Source of the DNA: UBA6109 sp035366835
Lineage (GTDB): Bacteria; Desulfobacterota; Syntrophia; Syntrophales; UBA6109
Reading direction: 5' to 3'
Assembly: GCA_035366835.1 (NCBI GenBank)
Contig: DAOSIS010000039.1
Location: 1 to 30,415, forward strand
DNA: 30,415 bases
Shown: positions 16,077 through 23,529 of the stretch, in pieces
How the letters are laid out: each line of letters starts with the position of its first letter
Position numbering within the stretch: position 1 is the first letter of the stretch
Notes under the pieces: model-generated
Seen by the model: the letters and a program-made list of their open reading frames with translations, nothing else
Database searches by the model: none
What the model was told of the DNA's origin: nothing
Position numbers and translations under genes: made by a program

Positions 16077-16394
16077 TCAGGGAAGCTGGCGGTTCGCCTC
16101 CTCGAGGAGACGGGAAATCTCTCCGTCCAGCTTGTCGAATTGGCGGATCAGCCTTTTCGCCTCGTCCGTGAGGTGCATGCCGGTCCGTCCGGGATCGGTC
16201 TCGACGAGTTTCATGCCAAGGCGCTCTTCCGAGGCCCGTACCCGCCCCCAGGCAGCCCGGTACGACATGCCCAGCTTCTTGGCGGCGGCGTTGAGACTCT
16301 GGCATTCGTCGATGGTCTTGAACAGGACGTCCCGTCCCGGTCCGAAGACGACCTTCCCGTTTTTTTCGAGCCAGATCTTGTGTCGAATTTCCAT
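16077..16394 (-). CDS. ModE-like winged helix-turn-helix regulator (DNA-binding domain only)
   Basis: A 105-residue protein matching the N-terminal LysR-type winged-helix domain of ModE: KIWLEKNGKVVFGPGRDVLFKTIDECQSLNAAAKKLGMSYRAAWGRVRASEERLG, then the wing with TDPGRTGMHLTDEAKRLI. The molybdate-binding MOP domains of full ModE are missing, as in many anaerobe homologues encoded next to molybdenum-enzyme genes, so how it would sense metal is unclear. The 204-base gap between it and xdhC holds no gene and may carry its own promoter. Role as regulator of the adjacent molybdenum-hydroxylase accessory genes is inferred from position. Confidence 0.85.
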   Translation of the reverse strand: MEIRHKIWLEKNGKVVFGPGRDVLFKTIDECQSLNAAAKKLGMSYRAAWGRVRASEERLGMKLVETDPGRTGMHLTDEAKRLIRQFDKLDGEISRLLEEANRQLP

Positions 16395-16598
16395 GAAACG
16401 ACCCCTTATGGAATCGAGGTGGGAAAAAGCGCCGAAAATCTATCAGAATAAACGATGCTAGGCAAGGCATATGTCGCAATGTCAGATGCCTTCAATTTCA
16501 TTGCGTTTCTTTGAAATAATCGGTTGGCAATTTCGCGCAAAGGCGAATGAATCCCCCGCAGATCCGCGCTGTTTCCCGGAACGCCGGGGCAGCGGGAA

Positions 16599-17408
16599 TC
16601 AGAGGGGCTCCACCTGCTCCCTGGGGCTTGTCGCATCCAGGCGCCGGCGCACCTGGATGATCTCCGCCATGATGCTGACGGCAATCTCTTCAGGGGTCTC
16701 GGCGCCGATGGGCAGTCCGATGGGCGAATGAACCCGGTCCAACTGCTCCTGCGTGATGCCCTTGGACTTCAGATAGGAGAATACCTTTTGGATCTTCCTC
16801 TTGCTGCCGATCATGCCGACATATGCAGCCGGGGTGACCGCGGCCCACTCCAGCACCTCGGCATCGTTCTTGTGCTCTCTCGTCACGATGACGATATACG
16901 AAGAACCGTTGATCTCCAGCCGCCGTGCCACGGACGCCATGTCTCCGGCGATCGTCTCGTCGGCCTCGGGAAAACGCTCGGCATTGGCGAATTCAGGACG
17001 GTCGTCGATGACGACGACGCGGAAATCCACCATCTTGCCGATTCGCGCAAGGGCAAAGGAGATGTGCCCGCCTCCGAAAATCAGCAGCACCGGCCAAGGC
17101 CGGATCGGCTCGATAAAGACATCCGCGGTTCCGCCGCACAGCATCCCTTCGCGGGAAGCATCCTCATTTGTCATCTCGAAATGCACCAACTGCGGCTTCT
17201 TCCCTTCAAGAAGTTTCAGCGCTTCTTTGTAAACCTGATGTTCCAGCGAACCGCCTCCAACCGTACCCATGATCCGCCCGTCGGCCAGTACGAGCATCTT
17301 GGCGCCCTCTTTGCGCGGTGCAGAGCCGCTGGCACCGACGACGGTGGCTAGGACAGCCCTCTCTCCCCGGCGTCTCAGTCCCGCAATCGTCTCGTAGATG
17401 TCATCCAT
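16599..17408 (-). CDS. xdhC: XdhC/CoxI family molybdenum-hydroxylase maturation protein
   Basis: Chaperone that binds molybdopterin cofactor and helps its sulfuration and insertion into xanthine dehydrogenase-type enzymes. Seen: N-terminal XdhC_CoxI domain (VVGASGSAPRKEGAKMLV, MGTVGGGSLE, GMLCGGTADVFIEP) and a C-terminal Rossmann domain (LLIFGGGHISFALARIG, VVVIDDRPEFANAERFP, YVGMIGSKRK, HSPIGLPIGAETPEEIAVSIMAEI); only short motifs are quoted. Length 269 is normal. It lies 40 bases after mocA in the same direction. Its client enzyme is not intact here; only a C-terminal scrap of a hydroxylase large subunit is found upstream. Confidence 0.93.
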   Translation of the reverse strand: MDDIYETIAGLRRRGERAVLATVVGASGSAPRKEGAKMLVLADGRIMGTVGGGSLEHQVYKEALKLLEGKKPQLVHFEMTNEDASREGMLCGGTADVFIEPIRPWPVLLIFGGGHISFALARIGKMVDFRVVVIDDRPEFANAERFPEADETIAGDMASVARRLEINGSSYIVIVTREHKNDAEVLEWAAVTPAAYVGMIGSKRKIQKVFSYLKSKGITQEQLDRVHSPIGLPIGAETPEEIAVSIMAEIIQVRRRLDATSPREQVEPL

Positions 17409-17447
17409 TGCAGAGGAACTCCTTCTCTCTTCTCTTTTTATTTCCAG

Positions 17448-18044
17448 TCATTTCTTTTCGAAAGCCTGCTTCATTGCCTCCCGGTAATCCTGCGGCGTGT
17501 CGATGTCCGACAAAATACCCGATGAATCCACCGGCACTTCGAAAACATCGCTGGAATGTCTGTGAATGACCTCCCGGGCGCCCTGGTCATGGATGGAAAG
17601 CAGCTCTTCGCCGTACCGCAAGTCGAGGATGACCGGATGCCCGCGGCGTCCGTTGCAGACCGGGATGACGATGCCGCCTTTGCCGGAGTGGTAGACATCA
17701 ATCAGCTTGTCGATCACGGCGGCACCGATGAAAGGCTGGTCGCCGAGCAGAAGCATGAACGCCTCCGCATCGGCCGGTGCACTCCTGATCCCGCTTTTGA
17801 TCGATGAACTCATGCCGGTTCTGAAATCGGGATTGACCACGATGCGCGTCTTTGACGACACCGGAACCCTGGCGCCGATTTCATCGGCGCGGTGGCCAAG
17901 CACCACCACCACCCGACCCAACCGGGAAGCCTCCGCGTTTTGGATCACCTGCTGAAGCATCGTGGTGTTTCCCCAGGGAAGGAGCTGCTTCGGCGTGCCC
18001 ATCCGCTTTGACTCTCCGGCTGACAAGATGATGCCTACGATCAT
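17448..18044 (-). CDS. mocA: molybdenum cofactor cytidylyltransferase-like protein (MocA/MobA-like NTP transferase)
   Basis: A 198-residue nucleotidyltransferase fold protein that would attach CMP (or GMP) to molybdopterin to make the dinucleotide cofactor used by xanthine dehydrogenase-family enzymes. Seen: the signature ILSAGESKRMGTPKQLLPWG (residues 6-25), RTGMSSSIKSGI, LLLGDQPF with the metal-binding Asp, GRRGHPVIL, and the C-terminal SGILSDIDTPQDY. The partnership with XdhC 40 bases downstream supports MocA over MobA. AAGGA lies before the ATG. A small hairpin (18063-18079) is found in the 36-base gap after the aminotransferase gene. Confidence 0.9.
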   Translation of the reverse strand: MIVGIILSAGESKRMGTPKQLLPWGNTTMLQQVIQNAEASRLGRVVVVLGHRADEIGARVPVSSKTRIVVNPDFRTGMSSSIKSGIRSAPADAEAFMLLLGDQPFIGAAVIDKLIDVYHSGKGGIVIPVCNGRRGHPVILDLRYGEELLSIHDQGAREVIHRHSSDVFEVPVDSSGILSDIDTPQDYREAMKQAFEKK

Positions 18045-18080
18045 TTTTTCGGAAATCCTTCAACCCCGTTCACCGGGGTC

Positions 18081-19433
18081 TTAGATGTAGCCGCGCTCTT
18101 CGAATATCTTGTCCAGGGTTTCCAGGAACACCTGGCATTCGCCGAGGGAGTTGTAGAAGTACAGGGAAACGCGGTACACCATCCTGTGCTCGCTGTGGGC
18201 CCGGGGGCGGGTCCATCCATATCCGAACCGTTCGTTGAAATAGGAATGGACGCAGAATACACCGTCCCGGATCATGATGTTGCTCTTTTCACTGAGCGCT
18301 TCGGCGATCCCGACTGCGTTGGGCCTCTTGACCTCGAAGGTCAGTATTCCTCCCCTCTGGGCTGCGTCCTGCGGACCGAGGATTCTGAGCCATCCTTCCT
18401 TTCCGTAACGGCCGATCAGCTCCCCTGTCAGAAAACGGTTCAACTCGATTTCATGGGCATGAATTCGCTCCATGCCGACGTCCTGCAGGTACCGGACCGC
18501 CGTTCCAGAAGCGATCTGACCGGGATAATTCTGGATTCCCGCTTCGAACCGGTCCGGCGCCTCCAGGAGACTGTACGAATCGTGCGTGCAGTCGCCCACG
18601 GTCCCTCCGCCCAGAATGGCGGGTTCGAGGACGCCGGCAGTCCCGTCTTCTTCGTGCCGACCTCTCCCAAGGAGTTCTTGCTTCGCATAGAGGACGCCGA
18701 CCCCGCGCGGCCCGCACATTTTGTGCAGGGAAAAAGCCAGAAAATCGACACCCAGGTCCTGAACGTCGATCGTCTTGTGCGGCACCGTCTGGGCGCCGTC
18801 GAGGAGGACATGGGCGCCGTAGCGATGGGCGATCCGGATGATCTCCCTCGCGGGGATGGTATAGCCGGTCGCGTTTGACGTGTAGGCCATGCTGACGATT
18901 CTGACCCGGCCGTTTGTCAGTTTCTCTTCGAACGCGGCAAGGTCGAATTCGTCTTTCGGATCCGGCATTACCCGATCGATCCTGATCCGCTCCGCCTTCT
19001 GGAGTTTCAGCCACGGGACCAGGTTCGAGTTGTGCTCCTTATCCGTAAGGAGAACCACGTCCCCGTGCCCGAAACGGAAACCGAGCGCCACGGCGTTGAT
19101 GGCATGCGTCGTATTGAGCGTGAAGATGATTTCCTTCTCGGACGCGGCGTTGATGAATTCGGCGATGGTCCGGCGGGAACCTTTTATGCCCTTGACGGGA
19201 TTTCCTTCGATGCGGCTGGCAACTTCTTCGGCAAACCAGTGGCGGCTCCTCCTGCCGCCGCAGGAGGGGTATTCCGTATAGTACTCGTCGATGGATTCCA
19301 GAACCTGTCTCGGCACGAGTGTCGTGCAGGCATTGTCGAGGTAGACGGGAGGTTTTCCGTTCCGCCTTCTATTCAAGGACGGGAAATCTTTCCTGCATTC
19401 TTCAGGGGTCTTTCTGTGATTCACGGGACTCAT
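18081..19433 (-). CDS. class V aminotransferase, cysteine desulfurase/selenocysteine lyase-like
   Basis: PLP enzyme of the SufS/CsdA/NifS group, 450 residues, probably a sulfur (or selenium) donor. Seen: VYLDNACTTLVP near the start, an EYYTEYPSCGGRRSRHW loop, HNSNLVPW, VLLDGAQTVPH, the PLP lysine Lys238 in FSLHKMCGPRGVG, and a candidate catalytic Cys394 in RDGVFCVHSY. It heads the mocA-xdhC group, where a desulfurase could supply the sulfido ligand of the molybdenum cofactor; this is inference. The ATG at 19433 has no evident Shine-Dalgarno; length at the N-terminus fits the family. A GC hairpin lies just upstream. Confidence 0.85.
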   Translation of the reverse strand: MSPVNHRKTPEECRKDFPSLNRRRNGKPPVYLDNACTTLVPRQVLESIDEYYTEYPSCGGRRSRHWFAEEVASRIEGNPVKGIKGSRRTIAEFINAASEKEIIFTLNTTHAINAVALGFRFGHGDVVLLTDKEHNSNLVPWLKLQKAERIRIDRVMPDPKDEFDLAAFEEKLTNGRVRIVSMAYTSNATGYTIPAREIIRIAHRYGAHVLLDGAQTVPHKTIDVQDLGVDFLAFSLHKMCGPRGVGVLYAKQELLGRGRHEEDGTAGVLEPAILGGGTVGDCTHDSYSLLEAPDRFEAGIQNYPGQIASGTAVRYLQDVGMERIHAHEIELNRFLTGELIGRYGKEGWLRILGPQDAAQRGGILTFEVKRPNAVGIAEALSEKSNIMIRDGVFCVHSYFNERFGYGWTRPRAHSEHRMVYRVSLYFYNSLGECQVFLETLDKIFEERGYI

Positions 19434-19448
19434 TTGTCAAATCGACAT

Positions 19449-19470
19449 GCCCCCGTCTTTCTTCGGGGGC
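19449..19470 (-). terminator. GC hairpin between the hydroxylase scrap and the aminotransferase gene
   Basis: GCCCCCG pairs with CGGGGGC around an eight-base loop. It lies 37 bases after the stop of the truncated hydroxylase and 16 bases before the aminotransferase ATG. No T-run follows on either strand, so terminator activity is uncertain; it could stabilise or process the mRNA. Confidence 0.3.
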
Positions 19471-19506
19471 TTGCCGGTCCTTCGATATCTATGCAAATCG
19501 AAATGG

Positions 19507-19626
19507 CTACTTCCTTGCTGCCGACAGGGCGGCTTTCACCTTTTCCGGCGTGGCCGGCAAGGCATGAATCCTGGCGCCGCAGGCGTTGTAGATGGCGTTG
19601 GTGACCGCCGGCGCAGAACACCGTTC
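19507..19626 (-). pseudogene. C-terminal remnant of molybdenum hydroxylase (xanthine/aldehyde dehydrogenase) large subunit
   Basis: The frame ending at TAG 19509-19507 encodes SAPAVTNAIYNACGARI followed by HALPATPEKVKAALSAARK. APAVxNAIxxAxGxRI...LPxTPEKV is the hallmark C-terminus of molybdopterin-binding xanthine dehydrogenase-family large subunits (usually 700-800 residues). Upstream the homology stops around 19622-19630 and an in-frame TAG appears at about 19640, so over 95 percent of the gene is gone. Its position at the head of the aminotransferase-mocA-xdhC group shows that this operon once included its client enzyme. Confidence 0.75.
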
Positions 19627-19674
19627 ACCGTAAGAATTTCTTGTCTATTGTATCCTCTTTTTGACGCGCCATGG

Positions 19675-19692
19675 TATGTCATTAATGACATA
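19675..19692. promoter_or_regulatory. 18-bp perfect palindrome, candidate operator
   Basis: TATGTCATTAATGACATA is perfectly self-complementary and lies in an AT-rich pocket within GC-rich DNA, next to a minus-strand ATG at 19672. Symmetry of this kind is typical of dimeric repressor sites (TetR, GntR or MarR type). No intact regulator gene adjoins it. Confidence 0.45.
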
Positions 19693-19811
19693 ATGTAAAG
19701 AACAAATATCGCCGGCCTCGAAATCGGTGCCGGCGGTTTCGCTGGAGGCGATTCCCGTTGCGTCCGCTGCCGGATTCTGGCGGCGTGCCGCGCGGAGGGC
19801 GATCATTCTTT

Positions 19812-20231
19812 TCACTTCTTCAAACCCTCCATCGATATGGCCATCATCGGGCATTCCCGGACGCAGAACCCGCATCCCAGGCAGTTCTTCTCTTCCGCGA
19901 GAAAGGGCAGTGCGTGCCGCTCCCTTTGCAGGGCTTCCGAAAGGCCGAGGCAGCGCGCCGGGCATGCGTCGATGCAGATCCCGCAGGACACGCACCGACC
20001 GGCGTCGAAACGGGGCTTGTCCCAGGCGGAGCGCCTCACGGCTTCACAGGGAATGCCGAAGGCGTCCGTCACCGCCCCCCGCGGGCAGATGCGGCCGCAG
20101 GCCCCGCATTCGATGCACAGCTCGGCGGCGATGGCGTGCCGTGTCTTCTTCGCGCCGGTGACGGCGCCCGTCGGACACATCCGGACGCAGGCGCCGCAGC
20201 CGTCGCAGGTTTCTCCGATATGATGGGACAT
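19812..20231 (-). CDS. four-cluster [4Fe-4S] ferredoxin-like electron-transfer subunit
   Basis: A 139-residue protein made almost wholly of four CxxCxxCxxxCP motifs, at Cys9-19, Cys39-49, Cys80-90 and Cys117-127, each expected to hold a [4Fe-4S] cluster. No signal peptide or membrane segment is present, so it is cytoplasmic. It begins 65 bases after the AOR gene; GGAGG lies six bases before the ATG. Known tungsten AORs such as the Aromatoleum AorA/AorB pair use a four-cluster subunit of this size to wire the large subunit to ferredoxin or a flavoprotein; the same role is inferred here. No FAD subunit (AorC) is seen in the window. Confidence 0.88.
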   Translation of the reverse strand: MSHHIGETCDGCGACVRMCPTGAVTGAKKTRHAIAAELCIECGACGRICPRGAVTDAFGIPCEAVRRSAWDKPRFDAGRCVSCGICIDACPARCLGLSEALQRERHALPFLAEEKNCLGCGFCVRECPMMAISMEGLKK

Positions 20232-20295
20232 GAACGCCTCCGTCGGAAACGTTTCGCACCGGCCGTCCGGCCGGGCATTTCGGCGCCGCCGGCCT

Positions 20296-22251
20296 TCACA
20301 TCGCGGAGGACGAACCGGATTCGGCCTTCCCCGTCTCCGGCGGCCTTCCCGTCTGCGGGTCCCAGCCGAACTCGCGCCAGTAGCCGCCCCGCATCTCCTC
20401 GATCTCGACGGTCCGCCCGCGGTTCGCGCCTTCCTGCTGGGGCGGGCGTCCGAGGGCCCGGCCCGGGAGAGACACCGAGGCGGGATCGATGCCGTGGGCG
20501 ATGTTGAACCGCTGCTTGATGGTCTGGATTTCGCCCCCGAGCGCCAGGTACTCCTCCGGACTCCTTTGCCAGCCCGTTGCGGCGTTGAGCCAATCGAAAA
20601 CGGGGATGCGGTGCGCGCCCAGGAAGAGTCCGAAGAGACAGAGACCGGCGCCGTTGGCCACATTCATATAGCGCGTGCAGGCCGCTGCCATGACGGCCTT
20701 TTCCGGCGACGGATCGTACTTGCGTCCCTTGAAGTACAGGGGCGCCGGGGACGGCAGATCCTTCGCCTTCCTCCAGAGCTGGAACATCTCGTAGTACATC
20801 TGAGAGCCGAGGGTGTGCCGCCCCGGGGTCGGTTCCGCGGCGTAATGGAGGGCGTAACCGGGATCGTTGCGGCCGTCGTGCATGGGGAGCTCCTGGCCGC
20901 CGGCATGGACGGCGAACTGCTCCGCTCCCTTGCCGATTCTTGCGGCGGCGGCCCTCGTCCCGTCGGCCAGGAGGTCTCCGATGCCTTCCCGGCTGATCAT
21001 TTTCCCCACCAGGGCGACGACCGCCGCCGTGTTGCCCCAGGTCAGATCCAGGCCGTCCGTATCGGCCTTCGTCAGGAGGCCGTTTTCGTAGCACTCGATG
21101 GCGAAGGCGACGGTCCCGCCGGCGGAGATCGTGTCCATCCCCGCCCGGTTCAGCCGCTCGTTGAGGTCGCAGATGCTATCGAGGTCGCCGTTCATGCAGA
21201 GCGCCCCCAGGGCGAGCACCGTCTCGTATTCCGGCTTGTGCGTCTCGGCGAACCGTGCGGTCCTGCAGATGCCGCCGCAGCCCAGCGGGCAGGAGTAGCA
21301 GTGGTATTTCCGCTGCTCCCGGGCGATGACGGCGTCGGGGTTCACGGAAAGGGATTTTGCCGGAGGCCAGTCGGCGCTGCTGCCGAGCCAGTTCCTGACG
21401 GGCGCATCGCCCATTTCGACGGACATCTGGTTCATGCTGACGGTCCCCCATTTCTTCAGGAGGATCTTGTAGAGGAGGCCGTCCTGGGCCATCTGCATCG
21501 GCAGCATGCGCATCAGGCTGCCCACGTAAGCGGCGGCCGGGCCGGGCAGGAAAGGCGGCTGGAGGCGGACCCAGCGGTTGCATCCCTCGCTCAGGCGCTT
21601 GATCTCGCTCCGGTCGTGAACGGGGATCCGCAGATTGCCGTCCAGGACGACGGCCTTGAGCTGCTTGGATCCCATCACGGCGCCCAGCCCCGAACGGGCG
21701 GCGATGCGGCCGCGGTCGTTGCTGATGCCCGCCAGAAGCGAGCGCTTCTCCCCGGCGGGGCCGATGGCGGCGACGCGTGCGCCGGGCCCGTGCCGGGCGG
21801 CCAGGGCTTCCTCCGCATCGGTCGTGTCCCTGCCCCAGAGATCCGCGGCGTCGCGCAGCTCCGCGCTGCCGTTCCTGACGTAGAGATAAACGGGCGCCTC
21901 GCTGGCCCCGCGGAAGAGGATGGCGTCGTAGCCGCACCGTTTGATCGCCGGCGCGAAGGTGCCGCCGGCGTTGGCGTCGCCCCATCCGCCGGTGAGCGGG
22001 GATTTTCCGGCCACGGTCCAGCGCCCCGCGAACAGGCTTCCCGTGCCGGTGAGGATCCCGGCGGCGAAGGCGAGGACGTTTCCGGGTCCCCGCGGATCGG
22101 CGCCGGCGGGAATTTCTTCCGAGAGAAGGCGGGCCGCAAGACCCTGTCCGGCGAGGTGGCGTTCGTAGAACGCTTCCGGGAGCGCCCCCTCGCGGATCTC
22201 GCGCGTCCCGAGATCCACGCGCAGTATCTTTCCCATGTATCCTTTTCCCAT
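20296..22251 (-). CDS. aor: tungsten-containing aldehyde:ferredoxin oxidoreductase
   Basis: Oxidises aldehydes to carboxylic acids (or reduces acids at low potential) with a bis-tungstopterin and one [4Fe-4S] cluster in the cytoplasm. Seen: GYMGKILRVDLGTREI, GKSPLTGGWGDANAGGTFAPAIKRCGYD (short hallmark TGGWGDANAGG), the cluster motif Cys318-x2-Cys321-x3-Cys325, a later Cys in AGLCLFG as the fourth ligand, GMDTISAGGTVAFAIE and GGQELPMHDGRNDPG (pterin contacts). The length of 651 residues is normal. The ATG at 22251 follows GAGGGGGG; an ATG five codons on is possible. It is encoded between an iron-ADH (10-base gap) and a four-cluster subunit. Substrate range cannot be read from the sequence. 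Confidence 0.95.
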   Translation of the reverse strand: MGKGYMGKILRVDLGTREIREGALPEAFYERHLAGQGLAARLLSEEIPAGADPRGPGNVLAFAAGILTGTGSLFAGRWTVAGKSPLTGGWGDANAGGTFAPAIKRCGYDAILFRGASEAPVYLYVRNGSAELRDAADLWGRDTTDAEEALAARHGPGARVAAIGPAGEKRSLLAGISNDRGRIAARSGLGAVMGSKQLKAVVLDGNLRIPVHDRSEIKRLSEGCNRWVRLQPPFLPGPAAAYVGSLMRMLPMQMAQDGLLYKILLKKWGTVSMNQMSVEMGDAPVRNWLGSSADWPPAKSLSVNPDAVIAREQRKYHCYSCPLGCGGICRTARFAETHKPEYETVLALGALCMNGDLDSICDLNERLNRAGMDTISAGGTVAFAIECYENGLLTKADTDGLDLTWGNTAAVVALVGKMISREGIGDLLADGTRAAAARIGKGAEQFAVHAGGQELPMHDGRNDPGYALHYAAEPTPGRHTLGSQMYYEMFQLWRKAKDLPSPAPLYFKGRKYDPSPEKAVMAAACTRYMNVANGAGLCLFGLFLGAHRIPVFDWLNAATGWQRSPEEYLALGGEIQTIKQRFNIAHGIDPASVSLPGRALGRPPQQEGANRGRTVEIEEMRGGYWREFGWDPQTGRPPETGKAESGSSSAM

Positions 22252-22261
22252 GCGTCCCCCC

Positions 22262-23509
22262 TCAGCCCCTGCGGATCCGGCCGCCATCCAGCGGCTCGCC
22301 TGTCCAGGCGGCGAAGATGACCATCCGGAGATCGTCGAAGTCCAGCTCTTCCGGGTTGTAGAAGATGGAGCCGTCGCCCATCGCGGCCCGGGCGATCTCG
22401 GGGATCTGCTCGCGGGTCACCATGGGCCTGCCCTCGCGGTCCCTGACCTCGGAGAGGAAGCGGGCATGACGTCCTCCCGTCGCCTCGTGAAGGTCCGCGT
22501 TGAGTTTGCGGATGCACGCGATCAGCCGCCGCGCGCGCTCCTCCGGTGGGGTCGCGCGGTAGACGTCCTCCCCGGCAAGGGGAAGGAGCAGTTCGGCCAT
22601 GGTCCCGCCCCGCTTGTGGAGGTTGTATTCGAGGCCGTAGGGCAGGTAGATCGCCATGCAGACGCCGTGCGCGACGCCGCAGACGGCCCCCGTGGCGTGC
22701 CCCATCGCGTGAACCATGCCGACCATGGAATTGGAGAAGGCCATCCCGGCCAGGAGCGCCGCCGTCGCCATCGCCAGGCGGCTGTCCCGGTCCGCCGGAT
22801 CGCGCGTCACCCGGAGGAGATGCTCGCCGACGAGGCGGACGGCGGCGAGCGCAGCCCCGTCGCTCAGGGGATTCTTCGCCAGGCAGTAGTAGGCCTCGAC
22901 CGCGTGGGTCAGCGCGTCCATGCCGGTTGCGGCGGTAACGGCGGGCGGAAGCGAGAGCGTCATCCGGGAGTCGAGAACGGCGAGGTCGGGCAGGAGATGG
23001 GGGCTCACGAAGGCCATCTTCAGATGGCGCCGGTGGTCCTTGACGACAGCGACGAGCGTCACCTCCGAGCCGGTTCCCGCCGTGGTCGGCACGGCGACGA
23101 GCGGCCGGAGCGGGCGCCGCAGCGCACCGGCGCCGCTGAAGCGCATGAGATCGTCGGCGCCTTCGGAAACCAGGATGTTGACGGCCTTGGCCGTGTCCAT
23201 GACGGAGCCGCCGCCGACGGCGAGGATCGCGTCGCACCCCTTCCGACGGTACAGGCCCGCGAGACGGTGGACCACGGCGAGATCGGAATCCGGCGGCACG
23301 TCGTCGGCGACGGCTCCGATGCCGATGCCGCCTCCCACGACCTTCTTCACGATGCCGGTCAGGCCCGCGGCGGTGACCCCCTTGTCCGTAACGACCATCG
23401 CCGTTCCGGCCCGGAGCTCCCTGAGGGCGCCGGGGATCTGGTCCAGGGCCTCGTGGCCGGCGACGATCCGCGGCCGGCAGAAGAATTCGTAGTATCCGGG
23501 CAATTCCAT
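22262..23509 (-). CDS. iron-containing alcohol dehydrogenase
   Basis: NAD(P)-linked group III alcohol dehydrogenase, 415 residues, interconverting an alcohol and its aldehyde. Seen: GGGSVMDTAKA (99-109, nucleotide binding), PTTAGTGSE (141-149), and all four metal ligands at the expected spacing: Asp198 and His202 in GMDALTHAVEAYY, His267 in VHAMGHATG, His281 in VAHG. AGGAGG precedes the ATG at 23509; an in-frame start further upstream lacks one. It sits 20 bases after the metal-less paralogue and 10 bases before the AOR gene, so aldehyde made here could pass to the AOR (inference). Confidence 0.93.
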   Translation of the reverse strand: MELPGYYEFFCRPRIVAGHEALDQIPGALRELRAGTAMVVTDKGVTAAGLTGIVKKVVGGGIGIGAVADDVPPDSDLAVVHRLAGLYRRKGCDAILAVGGGSVMDTAKAVNILVSEGADDLMRFSGAGALRRPLRPLVAVPTTAGTGSEVTLVAVVKDHRRHLKMAFVSPHLLPDLAVLDSRMTLSLPPAVTAATGMDALTHAVEAYYCLAKNPLSDGAALAAVRLVGEHLLRVTRDPADRDSRLAMATAALLAGMAFSNSMVGMVHAMGHATGAVCGVAHGVCMAIYLPYGLEYNLHKRGGTMAELLLPLAGEDVYRATPPEERARRLIACIRKLNADLHEATGGRHARFLSEVRDREGRPMVTREQIPEIARAAMGDGSIFYNPEELDFDDLRMVIFAAWTGEPLDGGRIRRG

Positions 23510-23529
23510 GGCGCTCCTCCTCGGCGTTT

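Noticed and set aside
19430..19621. Small 63-codon minus-strand open frame
   Set aside because: It is a neighbouring frame of the hydroxylase C-terminal remnant; the remnant frame carries the recognisable APAVTNAIYNA...TPEKV sequence.
20230..22320. Long plus-strand open frame (696 codons) opposite the AOR gene
   Set aside because: A shadow of the GC-rich AOR gene; low-complexity sequence and no recognisable domain, while the minus-strand product is an unmistakable AOR.
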